Source of the DNA: Haemophilus paracuniculus
GTDB taxonomy: Bacteria > Pseudomonadota > Gammaproteobacteria > Enterobacterales > Pasteurellaceae
Direction: 5' to 3'
Length of the DNA stretch: 12,620 bases
Assembly (NCBI RefSeq): GCF_002015115.1
Contig: NZ_MUYA01000008.1
Span: 1 to 12,620 of the forward strand
The translations under genes and the position numbers were made by a program. Each line of letters starts with the position of its first letter. Positions within the stretch are counted from its first letter, which is position 1. Positions 1 through 7,076 of this stretch are shown here, in pieces. Below the pieces are notes generated by a model that did no database searches, was not told the origin of the DNA, and saw only the letters and a list, made by a program, of their open reading frames with translations.

Positions 1-17
1 AATTTTTCTTTAGACAT
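1..17 (-). CDS. tuf: Elongation factor Tu, first codons only (partial)
   Basis: Read on the minus strand, an ATG at 17-15 opens MSKEK and runs off the window edge. This is the invariant N-terminus of bacterial EF-Tu. A ribosome binding site (AGAGGG, complement of about 29-34) lies upstream. The context supports the call: in enterobacteria and Pasteurellaceae a thr-tyr-gly-thr tRNA cluster reads directly into tufB, and here the same four tRNAs lie immediately upstream on the same strand. Only 17 bases are present, so the identity rests on these five codons plus synteny. Confidence 0.8.
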
Positions 18-125
18 TTTAAAAAGTCCCTCTAAACAAACACGGTTACGATGGTTCGTTACCACATTAACCAAATGTAGGAATTAACTAATAAAATATG
101 GAAAAGATTGGAAGATAGAGAAAGG

Positions 126-201
126 TGGTGCTGATAGGCGGATTTGAACCGCCGACCTCACCCTTACCAAGGGTGCGCTCTACCAACTGAGCTATATCAG
201 C
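126..201 (-). tRNA. thrT: tRNA-Thr (anticodon GGT)
   Basis: This is a 76-nt cloverleaf with an encoded CCA end (126-128 complement). The acceptor stem is GCTGATA/TATCAGC. The anticodon loop TTGGTAA gives GGT, reading ACC. It is last in the four-tRNA operon, directly before tuf, and is nearly the same as E. coli thrT. Confidence 0.97.
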
Positions 202-204
202 GCT

Positions 205-279
<75 letters not shown>

Positions 280-321
280 TGTTCTAAATTCGTCTGTCCC
301 ATACGCGATTCAATTAAGAAA

Positions 322-406
322 TGGTGGAGGGAGAAGGATTCGAACCTTCGAAGGCTGAGCCAACAGATTTACAGTCTGCCCCCTTTGGCCGCTCGGGAAT
401 CCCTCC
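322..406 (-). tRNA. tyrU: tRNA-Tyr (anticodon GTA)
   Basis: This is an 85-nt class II tRNA with a long variable arm, acceptor stem GGAGGGA/TCCCTCC and an encoded CCA. The anticodon loop CTGTAAA gives GTA. The long variable arm and the position between Thr(TGT) and Gly(TCC) match the enterobacterial thrU-tyrU-glyT-thrT order. Confidence 0.97.
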
Positions 407-440
407 ACGTTAATTGAATACTTGACTAAACTTCGCGAGA

Positions 441-516
<76 letters not shown>

Positions 517-544
517 GTTGCGTTGTCGTAAGCAAGTGGTGCGT

Positions 545-572
545 ATTATAGGAATTTCTGAAAACCGTGCAA
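545..572 (-). promoter_or_regulatory. Promoter of the tRNA-tuf operon
   Basis: On the minus strand there is TTGCAC (567-572), a 16-nt spacer and a perfect TATAAT (545-550). These are followed by a GC-rich discriminator (ACGCACC) and preceded by A/T tracts at about 573-600 that resemble an UP element. Strong consensus boxes with a GC-rich discriminator are typical of stringently controlled stable-RNA promoters; the control itself is inferred. Confidence 0.75.
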
Positions 573-762
573 GCACTTTTTTTCAAAAAATTTAAAAAAA
601 TCGTTCTTTCGCTTGTAAAACATTCAAAACGGCGATTTTTTAGATCTTTTTCACGCTTTTCTACGATAAAATCCCCTTTTTTGCCATTTCTATTGTATAT
701 TTTCGCCTATGATTTCGGGCTGAAACCGCCCTTTTCGCTGAACAAAATAGGAAATTTTGGCT

Positions 763-1713
763 ATGCGCCAGCAATCAACACACAAAATCAGCCCTTTTTT
801 AACCTTTGATCGCACCCAATGGGCGGATTTACGCAAATCCGTGCCGTTAAAATTGACCGAGCAAGATCTCAAACCGCTACTCGGCTTTAACGAAGATCTA
901 TCCTTAGAGGAAGTTCGCACCATTTACTTACCCCTTGCACGCCTGATCAACTACTATATAGAAGAAAATCTCAAACGCCAGACCGTGCTACACCGTTTTT
1001 TAGATGTCAAAGCCCCAAAAGTGCCTTATATCATCAGCATTGCGGGCAGTGTTTCAGTCGGCAAAAGCACCTCGGCACGGATTCTGCAAGCCCTGCTGTC
1101 CAACTATCCCGAAGAACGCAAAGTCGATTTGATTACCACAGACGGCTTTCTCTATCCGCTTGCCACCTTAACCGAACGTAACTTATTGAAAAAGAAAGGA
1201 TTTCCCGAATCCTACGACATTCATCGCCTCGTGCAATTCGTGTCGGACATCAAATCGGGCAAACGCAAGGTGCAAGCCCCGATCTATTCCCATTTGACCT
1301 ACGACATCATTCCCGATCAATTTAACGTGGTCGATCAGCCCGACATCGTGATTTTGGAAGGGCTAAACGTGTTACAAAGCGGAATGAACTACCCGTCCAG
1401 CCCACACAATGTGTTTGTGTCGGATTTTGTCGATTTCTCAATTTATGTGGACGCGGACGAAGCTCTGCTCAAAAAATGGTATATCCAACGCTTTTTGAAA
1501 TTCCGCCGTAGTGCCTTTTCCGACCCAAATTCCTACTTCCACCACTATTCCAAACTGTCGGAAAGCGAAGCAATCACCACTGCTTCCACCATTTGGGACG
1601 AAATCAACGGCTTAAACCTCAAACAGAACATTCTGCCCAGCCGTGAACGAGCCAATTTGATTTTGGAAAAGGGCGAAGATCACGCGATTCAGCGAGTGCG
1701 ATTGCGGAAATAG
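763..1713 (+). CDS. coaA: Pantothenate kinase, type I (CoaA)
   Basis: The enzyme phosphorylates pantothenate with ATP. This is the first and feedback-controlled step of coenzyme A synthesis, in the cytoplasm. The 316-aa product has the same length as E. coli CoaA and is colinear with it throughout. The Walker A motif GSVSVGKS lies at about residues 95-102 (K101), with Arg106 just after, the position linked in E. coli to CoA feedback. Other conserved blocks are [42 protein letters not shown], and a C-terminal [12 protein letters not shown] ending in VRLRK. An in-frame TTG six bases upstream (757) is possible, but the ATG at 763 sits about 10 nt after AGGA (749-752) and fits better. The gene converges with rpoH across a shared hairpin. 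Confidence 0.97.
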   Translation: MRQQSTHKISPFLTFDRTQWADLRKSVPLKLTEQDLKPLLGFNEDLSLEEVRTIYLPLARLINYYIEENLKRQTVLHRFLDVKAPKVPYIISIAGSVSVGKSTSARILQALLSNYPEERKVDLITTDGFLYPLATLTERNLLKKKGFPESYDIHRLVQFVSDIKSGKRKVQAPIYSHLTYDIIPDQFNVVDQPDIVILEGLNVLQSGMNYPSSPHNVFVSDFVDFSIYVDADEALLKKWYIQRFLKFRRSAFSDPNSYFHHYSKLSESEAITTASTIWDEINGLNLKQNILPSRERANLILEKGEDHAIQRVRLRK

Positions 1714-1718
1714 CCTTG

Positions 1719-1762
1719 CAAGCGGTAGGATTTTGTGAAATTTCGCAAAATCCTACCGCTTG
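1719..1762. terminator. Bidirectional terminator made of paired uptake sequences
   Basis: A perfect 17-bp inverted repeat (1719-1735 with 1746-1762) and a 10-nt loop sit between the convergent ends of coaA and rpoH. Each arm begins with CAAGCGGT, the core of the Actinobacillus-type DNA uptake signal. Head-to-head uptake-sequence pairs used as terminators are well known in Pasteurellaceae. The flanking T/A runs are short, so efficiency is uncertain. Confidence 0.8.
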
Positions 1763-1770
1763 AAATAAAA

Positions 1771-2745
1771 TCAATCAAGGCTAATCGCCTCTTTAATTTT
1801 CTTCAACGCCGCCGTTTCAAGCTGGCGGACACGCTCGGCGGAAATGTTGTATTTGGCGGCGAGGTCGTGCAGGGTGGCTTTTTCTTCGTCTAGCCAACGG
1901 GTTTTGATGATGTCTTGGCTACGCTCGTCAAGGGTCGCCAACGCATAGGCGAGCTGGGCGGTGGCTTGTCCGTTGTGCTGTTCATCGGCAAGATCATCGG
2001 CGAAGTTTGAGCCTTCGTCCTCAATGTACATTGACGGCACATAGGCTTCATCGCTATCTTCCCCCACGGGCAGGTCGAAACCGAGATCTTGCCCCGTCAT
2101 TCGGGATTCCATTTCTTTCACTTCTTCGGGGGAAACGCCCAAATCATCGGCGACTTTTTTGATTTCGTCTTCGCTGAACCACGCCAACCGCTGTTTATTT
2201 TTACGCAGATTGAAGAATAATTTGCGTTGGGCCTTGGTGGTGGCAACTTTCACAATTCGCCAATTTTTCAGCACATATTCGTGAATTTCCGCCTTGACCC
2301 AATGCACCGCAAAGGAAACCAACCGCACGCCAACGTTCGGATCGAACCGTTTTACCGCTTTCATCAAGCCGATATTGCCCTCTTGAATCAAATCCGCCAG
2401 CGGCAAGCCGTAGCCCATATAGCCGCGGGCGATATGAATCACAAACCGCAAATGGGACATAATCAACTGTTTTGCCGCCTCGACATCTTCATCATAATAA
2501 AAACGCTCGGCGAGTTCTTTTTCCTGCTCGGCGGTCAAAATCGGATATTGATTGGCAGCACGGATATAGCTGTCGAGATTACCCTGCGGCACCAACATCG
2601 CACCGCTTGCACTGGCTTTGGGAAGTTCGGCAAGGGCGGTACTAGAAGAATGTTCTAACTCATCAATTTCCTCGGGTTCGACAAATTCTTCTTCCTCGAT
2701 CAGCTCTGCGTCCTCAATCCACTCAGGGTTTTCAATCTCTTTCAT
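1771..2745 (-). CDS. rpoH: RNA polymerase heat-shock sigma factor (sigma-32)
   Basis: This alternative sigma factor directs RNA polymerase to heat-shock promoters. From about residue 50 the product is colinear with E. coli RpoH. Visible blocks are [10 protein letters not shown] (region 1), then LSHLRFVxHIARxY-type residues and [21 protein letters not shown] (region 2), [20 protein letters not shown], the RpoH-specific [10 protein letters not shown] box, and a C-terminal LDERSQDII...[10 protein letters not shown] helix-turn-helix (region 4). The unusual part is the first ~49 residues, a very acidic extension rich in Glu that E. coli RpoH (284 aa) lacks. An internal Met50 would give an E. coli-like start but has no ribosome binding site, whereas the ATG at 2745 has a modest GGAT 5-6 nt upstream. 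I keep the long form, with some doubt about the start. Confidence 0.95.
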   Translation of the reverse strand: MKEIENPEWIEDAELIEEEEFVEPEEIDELEHSSSTALAELPKASASGAMLVPQGNLDSYIRAANQYPILTAEQEKELAERFYYDEDVEAAKQLIMSHLRFVIHIARGYMGYGLPLADLIQEGNIGLMKAVKRFDPNVGVRLVSFAVHWVKAEIHEYVLKNWRIVKVATTKAQRKLFFNLRKNKQRLAWFSEDEIKKVADDLGVSPEEVKEMESRMTGQDLGFDLPVGEDSDEAYVPSMYIEDEGSNFADDLADEQHNGQATAQLAYALATLDERSQDIIKTRWLDEEKATLHDLAAKYNISAERVRQLETAALKKIKEAISLD

Positions 2746-2769
2746 TGGTTATCCGTCTTTGCAAAAAAG

Positions 2770-2799
2770 TGGACAGATCTTACCGCTTTCTGTTAGAAT
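2770..2799 (+). promoter_or_regulatory. Promoter of ssrA
   Basis: TGGACA (2770-2775), an 18-nt spacer and TAGAAT (2794-2799) lie 13 nt before the mature tmRNA 5' end. They sit inside the 67-nt divergent gap between rpoH and ssrA, so both genes are controlled from this short space. Confidence 0.65.
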
Positions 2800-2812
2800 T
2801 GCCAAACTTTTT

Positions 2813-3177
2813 GGGGCTGATTCTGGATTCGACGGGATTAGCGAAGCCCAAGGTGCACGTCGAGGTGCGGTAGGCCTCGTAAATAAACCGCAAAAAATAG
2901 TCGCAAACGACGAACAATACGCACTAGCAGCTTAATAACCTGCGTAGAGCCTTATCGCCTCAGCTTTCGCTCGTAAGACGAGGATCACGATAAGTCACCC
3001 CAAACGAGATCGTGTGGAAGCCGCAGCTATAGGATCGAAGCACTAAATTGAATATAGCTAGTTTGCTAATGGCGTGTCTGTCCGCAGTTAGCTTACGAAA
3101 TTAAAGACGAGACTAAACGTGTAGTGCTGACGGTAGAGTAATTTCGGACGGGGGTTCAAATCCCCCCAGCTCCACCA
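2813..3177 (+). ncRNA. ssrA: Transfer-messenger RNA (tmRNA)
   Basis: This RNA rescues stalled ribosomes and tags the unfinished peptide for proteolysis. The 5' end GGGGCTG pairs with CAGCTCC near the 3' end to form the alanine-tRNA-like acceptor, followed by ACCA. The T-arm is at about 3151-3165. The tag reading frame starts at the GCA resume codon at 2903 and encodes ANDEQYALAA before two TAA stops (2933-2938); this is the tag I know from Haemophilus. The 365-nt length is normal. The intact 3' end forms the junction with the mobile element, since phage-type integrases often use ssrA as an attachment gene. Confidence 0.97.
3151..3177 (+). other. Probable attL core in the 3' end of ssrA
   Basis: The T-arm and acceptor end of tmRNA lies directly beside the integrase gene and its repeat-rich leader. 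An intact ssrA left after insertion is what integration by 3'-end replacement produces. The partner direct repeat (attR) would lie past 12620 and is not visible, so the exact core cannot be fixed. Confidence 0.65.
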
Positions 3178-3194
3178 CTGCTTAATAGCAAGAA

Positions 3195-3281
3195 GTTGCA
3201 CAATGTTGCAAATCATTGATTTTATTAGTTTTTTGCTGTTGCGGTATGTTGCTTAAAGTGCATAAAGTTGCGGATTGTTGC
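3195..3281 (+). repeat. Three GTTGC-N5-GTTGC repeats, candidate integrase arm sites
   Basis: Three copies of a 15-bp motif, GTTGC-5nt-GTTGC, occur at 3195-3209 (spacer acaat), 3238-3252 (ggtat) and 3267-3281 (ggatt), all in the same orientation. The half-sites are 10 bp apart, about one helical turn. Direct repeats between an attachment core and the integrase gene are the usual place for arm-type binding sites. They could also be an operator for int. Confidence 0.55.
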
Positions 3282-3286
3282 AAATC

Positions 3287-3336
3287 TGATGTTACTTTGA
3301 TGTTACTTTAAGAAAAAAGTTACAAATCAAAGTTAC
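3287..3336 (+). repeat. Tandem 11-bp repeat and further GTTAC boxes upstream of int
   Basis: TGATGTTACTT is repeated perfectly in tandem (3287-3297, 3298-3308). Two more GTTAC boxes follow at 3319-3323 and 3332-3336. The 11-bp spacing places copies on one face of the helix. The cluster ends about 40 nt before the int ATG, so it may bind an excisionase, AlpA-type protein or repressor. No function is proven. Confidence 0.5.
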
Positions 3337-3376
3337 ATAACCCTGTTAAACCCTTATACGACAAGGATTTGTAGCG

Positions 3377-4594
3377 ATGGCTAGATTTGTAAGACCCCTC
3401 AACGAGACTAAAATTAAATCCCTTAAATTTTCCCTTGACGGAAAAAACGAACACGCAGATGGCAAAGGGCTGTATCTGTTCCTTTTCAACGGCGATCGGA
3501 AAGTTTTTTACTTCATTTATTCCCACCCAACAACCAAGAAACGGATCAAGCGTAAAATCGGTGATTATGGCGTGCTATCTTTGAATGAGGCACGGGAAAA
3601 AATCAACGAATACCACCGCTTGCTTTTGGACGGTTTAGAACCTTTTACCTATTTAGAGCAATTAGCCAAAGAGCAAGCCCGCAGGGCGATCACAGTTCGA
3701 GAATATGCGGAAGAGTGGCGAAAGCTGAAACTTATCAATCAAGACAATAAGCCAATCACAATGGATCGAGAGTGGGGGCGGTTGGAACTGTATTTATTCC
3801 CTCACTTTGGCGATTATCCGTTATCAGCGGTAAAAATGGACGAAGTAGCCCGCCATTTTGAGCCGTTATATGTTACCAAGCCGAACACGGCGACCAAGGT
3901 GATCGGGCGGTTTATTGATATTTTGCAGTATGCCGTGGCTGATGGCTTGATTGAGTTTAACCCTTTGGCAGGGATTAGAAAGACACGGTTTAAAAAAGTA
4001 AAAGCCCAGCACAACCCAACGATAAACGCCGAAGAATTACCCCAGCTTTTCCAGCGGTTAAATTTGTCTAATTCAGCGGTTACGGTTCGTTTGCTGATTG
4101 AATGGCAGATTTTGACGATGTTACGCCCTTTTGAGGCGGTGGCGGTTGAATGGGCTGATGTGGACTTTGAGAAGCAGATTTTGACCATTCCAGCCGAGAG
4201 AATGAAAGGCACGCAGAAAAAAGCCCGTTCGCATACTGTTCCCCTTTCTCGCCAAGCCTTAGCTGTTTTAGAGGAAATGAAGAAGCATAACGGCAATAAG
4301 AAACATATTTTTGCCAGCACGAGAAGCCAAAGCGGCGTAATGAGTAGCCAAACGGTAAACCATACGATCAAGCATTTAGGCTATAAGGGCATTTTGACCG
4401 CTCACGGTTTGAGGGCGATGGCGAGAACCTATTTAGCCGATGTTGGCGTAGATTTTCAAGTGGCTGAAAGCTGTTTAGCTCACGTCGTGGGGAATGATGT
4501 TAGTCAATCCTATAACCATTCAAGTTATTTAGCTTTGCGTAAAGAGGTTATGCAGAAATGGGGCGATTATGTAGAGCAATGCAAGAAACGCTAA
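3377..4594 (+). CDS. int: P4-type tyrosine integrase
   Basis: This is a site-specific recombinase expected to insert and excise the element at ssrA. The 405-aa product has the layout of P4-family integrases: an N-terminal arm-binding domain of the DUF4102 type (about 1-90, with HADGKGLYL and the RKIGDYGVLSLNEAR segment), a core-binding domain (about 105-200), and a C-terminal catalytic domain. Catalytic residues visible are R250 (in TMLRPFE, where Gly often replaces Phe), K277, H343-x-x-R346, H369 and the nucleophile Y379 in QSYNHSSYL. The set is complete, so the enzyme looks active. The ATG follows AAGGAT (about 3362-3367). It lies 200 nt from the tmRNA end, reads away from it, and is closed by a terminator. 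Confidence 0.95.
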   Translation: MARFVRPLNETKIKSLKFSLDGKNEHADGKGLYLFLFNGDRKVFYFIYSHPTTKKRIKRKIGDYGVLSLNEAREKINEYHRLLLDGLEPFTYLEQLAKEQARRAITVREYAEEWRKLKLINQDNKPITMDREWGRLELYLFPHFGDYPLSAVKMDEVARHFEPLYVTKPNTATKVIGRFIDILQYAVADGLIEFNPLAGIRKTRFKKVKAQHNPTINAEELPQLFQRLNLSNSAVTVRLLIEWQILTMLRPFEAVAVEWADVDFEKQILTIPAERMKGTQKKARSHTVPLSRQALAVLEEMKKHNGNKKHIFASTRSQSGVMSSQTVNHTIKHLGYKGILTAHGLRAMARTYLADVGVDFQVAESCLAHVVGNDVSQSYNHSSYLALRKEVMQKWGDYVEQCKKR

Positions 4595-4614
4595 TTTAAA
4601 ACCACACAGAACAG

Positions 4615-4637
4615 GGCGGATATATTCCGCCTTTTTT
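4615..4637 (+). terminator. Rho-independent terminator after int
   Basis: GGCGGA (4615-4620), a 5-nt loop and TCCGCC (4626-4631) are followed by six T residues, starting 21 nt after the int stop codon. Confidence 0.85.
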
Positions 4638-4981
4638 ATTGCGTGAAAATAAAATATATTTTCAAACAACAAAGCAAAAGAACATTGCTACTACATAATC
4701 ACAGGTTAATTATATCAAATGAAATAGTTTGTTTAAATAATATAATTTGATTTTTGTTTAATTTATTTATGATTTTATTTTGTGAAATATAAATAAATCA
4801 TTCGGTTCAAAAAAATCTATAAATGATGGGAGAAAATTTTTTCTTCCGCCCAGCCCCCTGCCCGTCCGCTCGTATCCTCGCCACGCCCACCCACTTAATA
4901 TAGTGATTTTTACGCAAATGCAAAAGTAGCTTGAAACCTTGCCTTATATGGGCTTGTTTGGCGTGATATAGCCGTTTTTGT

Positions 4982-5018
4982 TTACGCAAAATAACGCAGA
5001 TTAACGCAATTTTATGCA
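4982..5018 (+). repeat. Four 10-bp-phased TWAYGCA repeats
   Basis: TTACGCA (4982), TAACGCA (4992), TAACGCA (5002) and TTATGCA (5012) begin exactly 10 bp apart. A further TTACGCA is at 4910-4916. The last copy extends to TTATGCACG, one base from a DnaA-box consensus. Exact helical phasing suggests cooperative binding of one protein to one DNA face, as for iterons or an operator array. Confidence 0.55.
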
Positions 5019-5110
5019 CGCTGAAAAACGCTAAAATCCCCTTTTCTGCTCAAATGCAAAAAATCGGCAAAATCTTACCGCTTTTTTATTGCCACGCCTT
5101 GCCACCCTTT

Positions 5111-5169
5111 TGTGAAAAACGTTCTAACAATCTGAACAAATAGCCAATTTCAAGCCCTTTCAATATCAT
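5111..5169 (+). promoter_or_regulatory. Candidate Ogr/Delta-type late promoter of the capsid operon
   Basis: TGT (5111-5113) and ACA (5127-5129) flank 13 nt, and a -10-like TATCAT lies at 5164-5169. P2-type late promoters have a TGT-N12-ACA activator site centred near -55 and a poor -35. Here the centre is about 55 nt before the predicted start, but the gap is 13 rather than 12. This is tentative. Confidence 0.3.
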
Positions 5170-5183
5170 TCCCCACGAACGCA

Positions 5184-5198
5184 AGACTTGCCAAGTCT
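5184..5198. promoter_or_regulatory. Dyad AGACTT-gcc-AAGTCT, candidate operator
   Basis: A perfect 6-bp inverted repeat with a 3-bp centre lies 22 nt before the AlpA-like start at 5220. Its size and place fit a repressor or activator site controlling the operon starting at 5220. It lacks a T-run, so it is not a terminator. Confidence 0.4.
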
Positions 5199-5219
5199 AG
5201 CCAAATTTTAGGGGTAAAT

Positions 5220-5423
5220 ATGGAGAACCAAGCACAGCAAGAAAATTTAGTAAGGATTGACACCGTTATTAAGCGAACAGGACTAAGCCAACGCACCATT
5301 TACAGACGAATGAAAGAGGGGGATTTTCCTCAAAATATCAATATCGGGGGGAATGTTGTGGTATGGCTGGAAAGCGAAATCAACCAATGGATCGCCGAGA
5401 AAATTAAACAACGCAACCAATAG
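5220..5423 (+). CDS. AlpA-family DNA-binding regulator
   Basis: This 67-aa protein has the MerR-like winged helix-turn-helix of AlpA/excisionase proteins. The helix-turn-helix is at about 18-36 (TGLSQRTIYRRMKEGDFP), followed by the family's typical INIGGNVVVWLESEINQWI (about 41-59). AlpA proteins in cryptic prophages and P4-like satellites switch on int or excision, or act as excisionases. AGGGG (5210-5214) precedes the ATG by 5 nt. It stands alone after the control region and 14 nt before the coiled-coil and capsid genes, so it may control or belong to that operon. A second AlpA-like gene occurs at 8940, so the two may have split roles. Confidence 0.85.
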   Translation: MENQAQQENLVRIDTVIKRTGLSQRTIYRRMKEGDFPQNINIGGNVVVWLESEINQWIAEKIKQRNQ

Positions 5424-5437
5424 GAATTATTTAATTT

Positions 5438-6106
5438 ATGTCAAAGTTAAATCTTTTTGAAAAAGAAAAAAATGCTTTTTTTGAGCAAGAAAAAATCGTC
5501 AAAGCCAACCAAAGCGAATTAGAGAAAAATAAAAATGTTCTCACTGCTTTAAATAATGAGCTTGCCGAACTGAACAAAAAGGCACAAGCGAAAATTGACC
5601 AATCGCAACGCCTTTCGGCTGATGAATATGTTCAGCTCAAAAACGGCAACAACGAAATCACCGCTCGCATCGAATACTACCAAGCCCTTATCGAAGAGCA
5701 AGAAAGCGAATTGCAAGAGCAAAAAGAGACCTTGCTCAAATTGCAACGAGAGGCACGCCTCACCCGTTCGCACATTCTCGCCCAAGCAGGCGAAGAACAA
5801 CTAAATGCTTTTTTAAGCGAACACAAACAAGCCCTTGCCGAAATTTTCCGAAATCTCAAACACGGCGGAAAATTCCAGCAAAACCCCAATTTTTCAACCA
5901 TTTCCGAAGAACAAGCGATTTTTGACTATATCAAAAGCAAACTTACCGCTTGCACGGATACCAATTTACCACTTGAACCCGAATTTAATTTACACAGCCC
6001 TCTTTTAGTGGGATTTGAGCCAATCAGCCCATTCAAAAAGCACGCTCAATCATTTCAACAACGCCAACCGAAAGGCTTTCAAGCCCTAATGGCACAATTT
6101 AACTAA
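5438..6106 (+). CDS. Coiled-coil protein, candidate capsid scaffold or size factor
   Basis: I do not recognise a named family with confidence. The 222-aa product is highly charged and almost wholly helical for its first ~150 residues. Heptad-like segments run at about 10-60 and 72-112, rich in Glu, Lys, Gln and Leu. A looser C-terminal part (about 160-222) contains Pro and aromatic residues and ends in GFQALMAQFN. It starts 14 nt after the AlpA-like gene and ends 13 nt before the P2-type capsid gene, so they are probably co-transcribed. In P2 the gene next to capsid gene N is the scaffold/protease gpO, whose scaffold part is helical, and satellite P4 encodes the helical Sid, which shrinks the capsid. 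Either role would suit this protein. No protease residues resembling gpO are apparent. The role is inferred from position and shape only. Confidence 0.6.
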   Translation: MSKLNLFEKEKNAFFEQEKIVKANQSELEKNKNVLTALNNELAELNKKAQAKIDQSQRLSADEYVQLKNGNNEITARIEYYQALIEEQESELQEQKETLLKLQREARLTRSHILAQAGEEQLNAFLSEHKQALAEIFRNLKHGGKFQQNPNFSTISEEQAIFDYIKSKLTACTDTNLPLEPEFNLHSPLLVGFEPISPFKKHAQSFQQRQPKGFQALMAQFN

Positions 6107-6119
6107 AAGGAAACAGAAA

Positions 6120-7067
6120 ATGAGTATTCGTACTTTTGCCCACTCGCTCAAACTTGACCCTAAAAATGGCGATTTAGTCTATTTTGACGACAGCCCCGAA
6201 GAGCAAAAGAAATTTCTAAAACGCCTCAAACAAAACCGCCTTTTCAAACTGTTAAACCTTGTCGAAACCACCCACGAACGAGGCGGAGCAATGGGGCTAT
6301 TTACCCCCATCGCAGGCACAACCGACACCGACCGAGAGGATCGCAAGCCAAAACAAGCCCTTGCCCCTTATCAACAATATCATTGTGAACAGATCAACAT
6401 TGACAGCTTTATTACATACAGCCAAATGGATCAGCACAATGTCGAAAACGATCAAGGCGAATATCTAAATAAATTACTGGACAAAGCAACGCTAAAAGGG
6501 CTTTTAATGGTGGGCTGGAACGGCACAGGGCGAAATGGCACGTCAAACCCCGAACAAAACCCACTCGCCCAAGATGTCAAAGTAGGCTGGCTGGAAAAAA
6601 TCCGCACAGGCAAACCGCAAGCCATCATCAACGGGGCAAGCGTAGGCAAAACAGGGGCTTATAAATCCCTCAACGCCTTAATGAAGCACGCTTTAACCCA
6701 AATCACCCCAAGTTATGCCAGCGGGGGCGATATGATCGCCATTTGTGGGCGTGAGATTATCGGCGACAGCCTTATTCAGTTTGAACAAGCCGATTTTGAA
6801 GACCTCGCCGAGCTTTTAACCCTCACGAAAAAGACTATCGGCGGCGTAAAAGCGGTAAGCATTCCATATTTCCCAAGCAATGCGATTTTGCTCACGCCAT
6901 TGCATAATTTATCGCTTTATATCCACCTGAATAACATTCGCCGAAGAGTGATCGACCGCCCCGAGCGTGATGCCCTAATGACGTTCTTCTCTTTCAATGC
7001 GGATTATGTTGTAGAAGATTTCAATGCTTGTTTCTTGATTGAGAATATTGAGCTAATTGAAGAGTAA
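6120..7067 (+). CDS. P2-family (gpN-type) major capsid protein
   Basis: This should be the shell subunit of a P2-like head. The 315-aa product matches phage P2 gpN (357 aa) in order along most of its length. Shared elements are a TTDT-type turn (about 67-70), CEQINIDSFITY (89-100), VGWNGT (131-136), SNP followed by QDVKVGWLEKIR (about 142-162), a GREIIGD strand (210-216), IPYFPSNAILLTPLHNLSLY (248-267) and ADYVVEDFNACFLIE (294-308). It is about 40 residues shorter than P2 gpN. AAAGGA (6106-6111) precedes the ATG. No terminase, portal, protease or head-completion gene flanks it, which is unlike a P2 head operon. Possible roles are forming a special capsid with helper parts, changing capsid size, or being a remnant of a larger prophage. 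The open frame and intact motifs argue against decay. Confidence 0.88.
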   Translation: MSIRTFAHSLKLDPKNGDLVYFDDSPEEQKKFLKRLKQNRLFKLLNLVETTHERGGAMGLFTPIAGTTDTDREDRKPKQALAPYQQYHCEQINIDSFITYSQMDQHNVENDQGEYLNKLLDKATLKGLLMVGWNGTGRNGTSNPEQNPLAQDVKVGWLEKIRTGKPQAIINGASVGKTGAYKSLNALMKHALTQITPSYASGGDMIAICGREIIGDSLIQFEQADFEDLAELLTLTKKTIGGVKAVSIPYFPSNAILLTPLHNLSLYIHLNNIRRRVIDRPERDALMTFFSFNADYVVEDFNACFLIENIELIEE

Positions 7068-7076
7068 AGGGGAAAA

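Larger units (their letters stand above)
4638..5219. other. Non-coding control region between int and the first AlpA gene
   Basis: This stretch holds no convincing gene. The left part (about 4640-4810) is extremely AT-rich. A short C-rich block follows at about 4845-4900. The right part contains a phased repeat array (4982-5018), two copies of CAAATGCAAAA (4915-4925, 5051-5061), and a likely promoter and operator area just before 5220. An AT-rich tract next to phased short repeats is what a replication origin for the element's own SF3 helicase could look like. It may equally be a promoter control region. A 70-codon minus-strand frame (4807-5019) has no family features and I do not accept it. 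Confidence 0.5.

Noticed and set aside
2227..2658. 143-codon plus-strand frame inside rpoH
   Set aside because: It is a shadow frame opposite conserved sigma-factor coding sequence.
2618..2935. Plus-strand frame ending in the tmRNA tag
   Set aside because: It is antisense to the rpoH 5' end and then runs through tmRNA. Only its final 10 codons are the real tag, which is read by trans-translation.
3195..3336. CRISPR-like array
   Set aside because: The repeats are 5-15 bp with irregular spacing (43 and 29 bp), there are no unique spacers of constant length and no cas genes, so they are protein-binding repeats at most.
3814..4371. 185-codon minus-strand frame inside int
   Set aside because: It is fully antisense to a well-supported integrase, and the product is low in recognisable structure.
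4807..5019. 70-codon minus-strand frame in the int-AlpA gap
   Set aside because: It covers the C-rich block and the phased repeat array, has no ribosome binding site I trust, and its product shows no family feature. It is better explained as non-coding control DNA.
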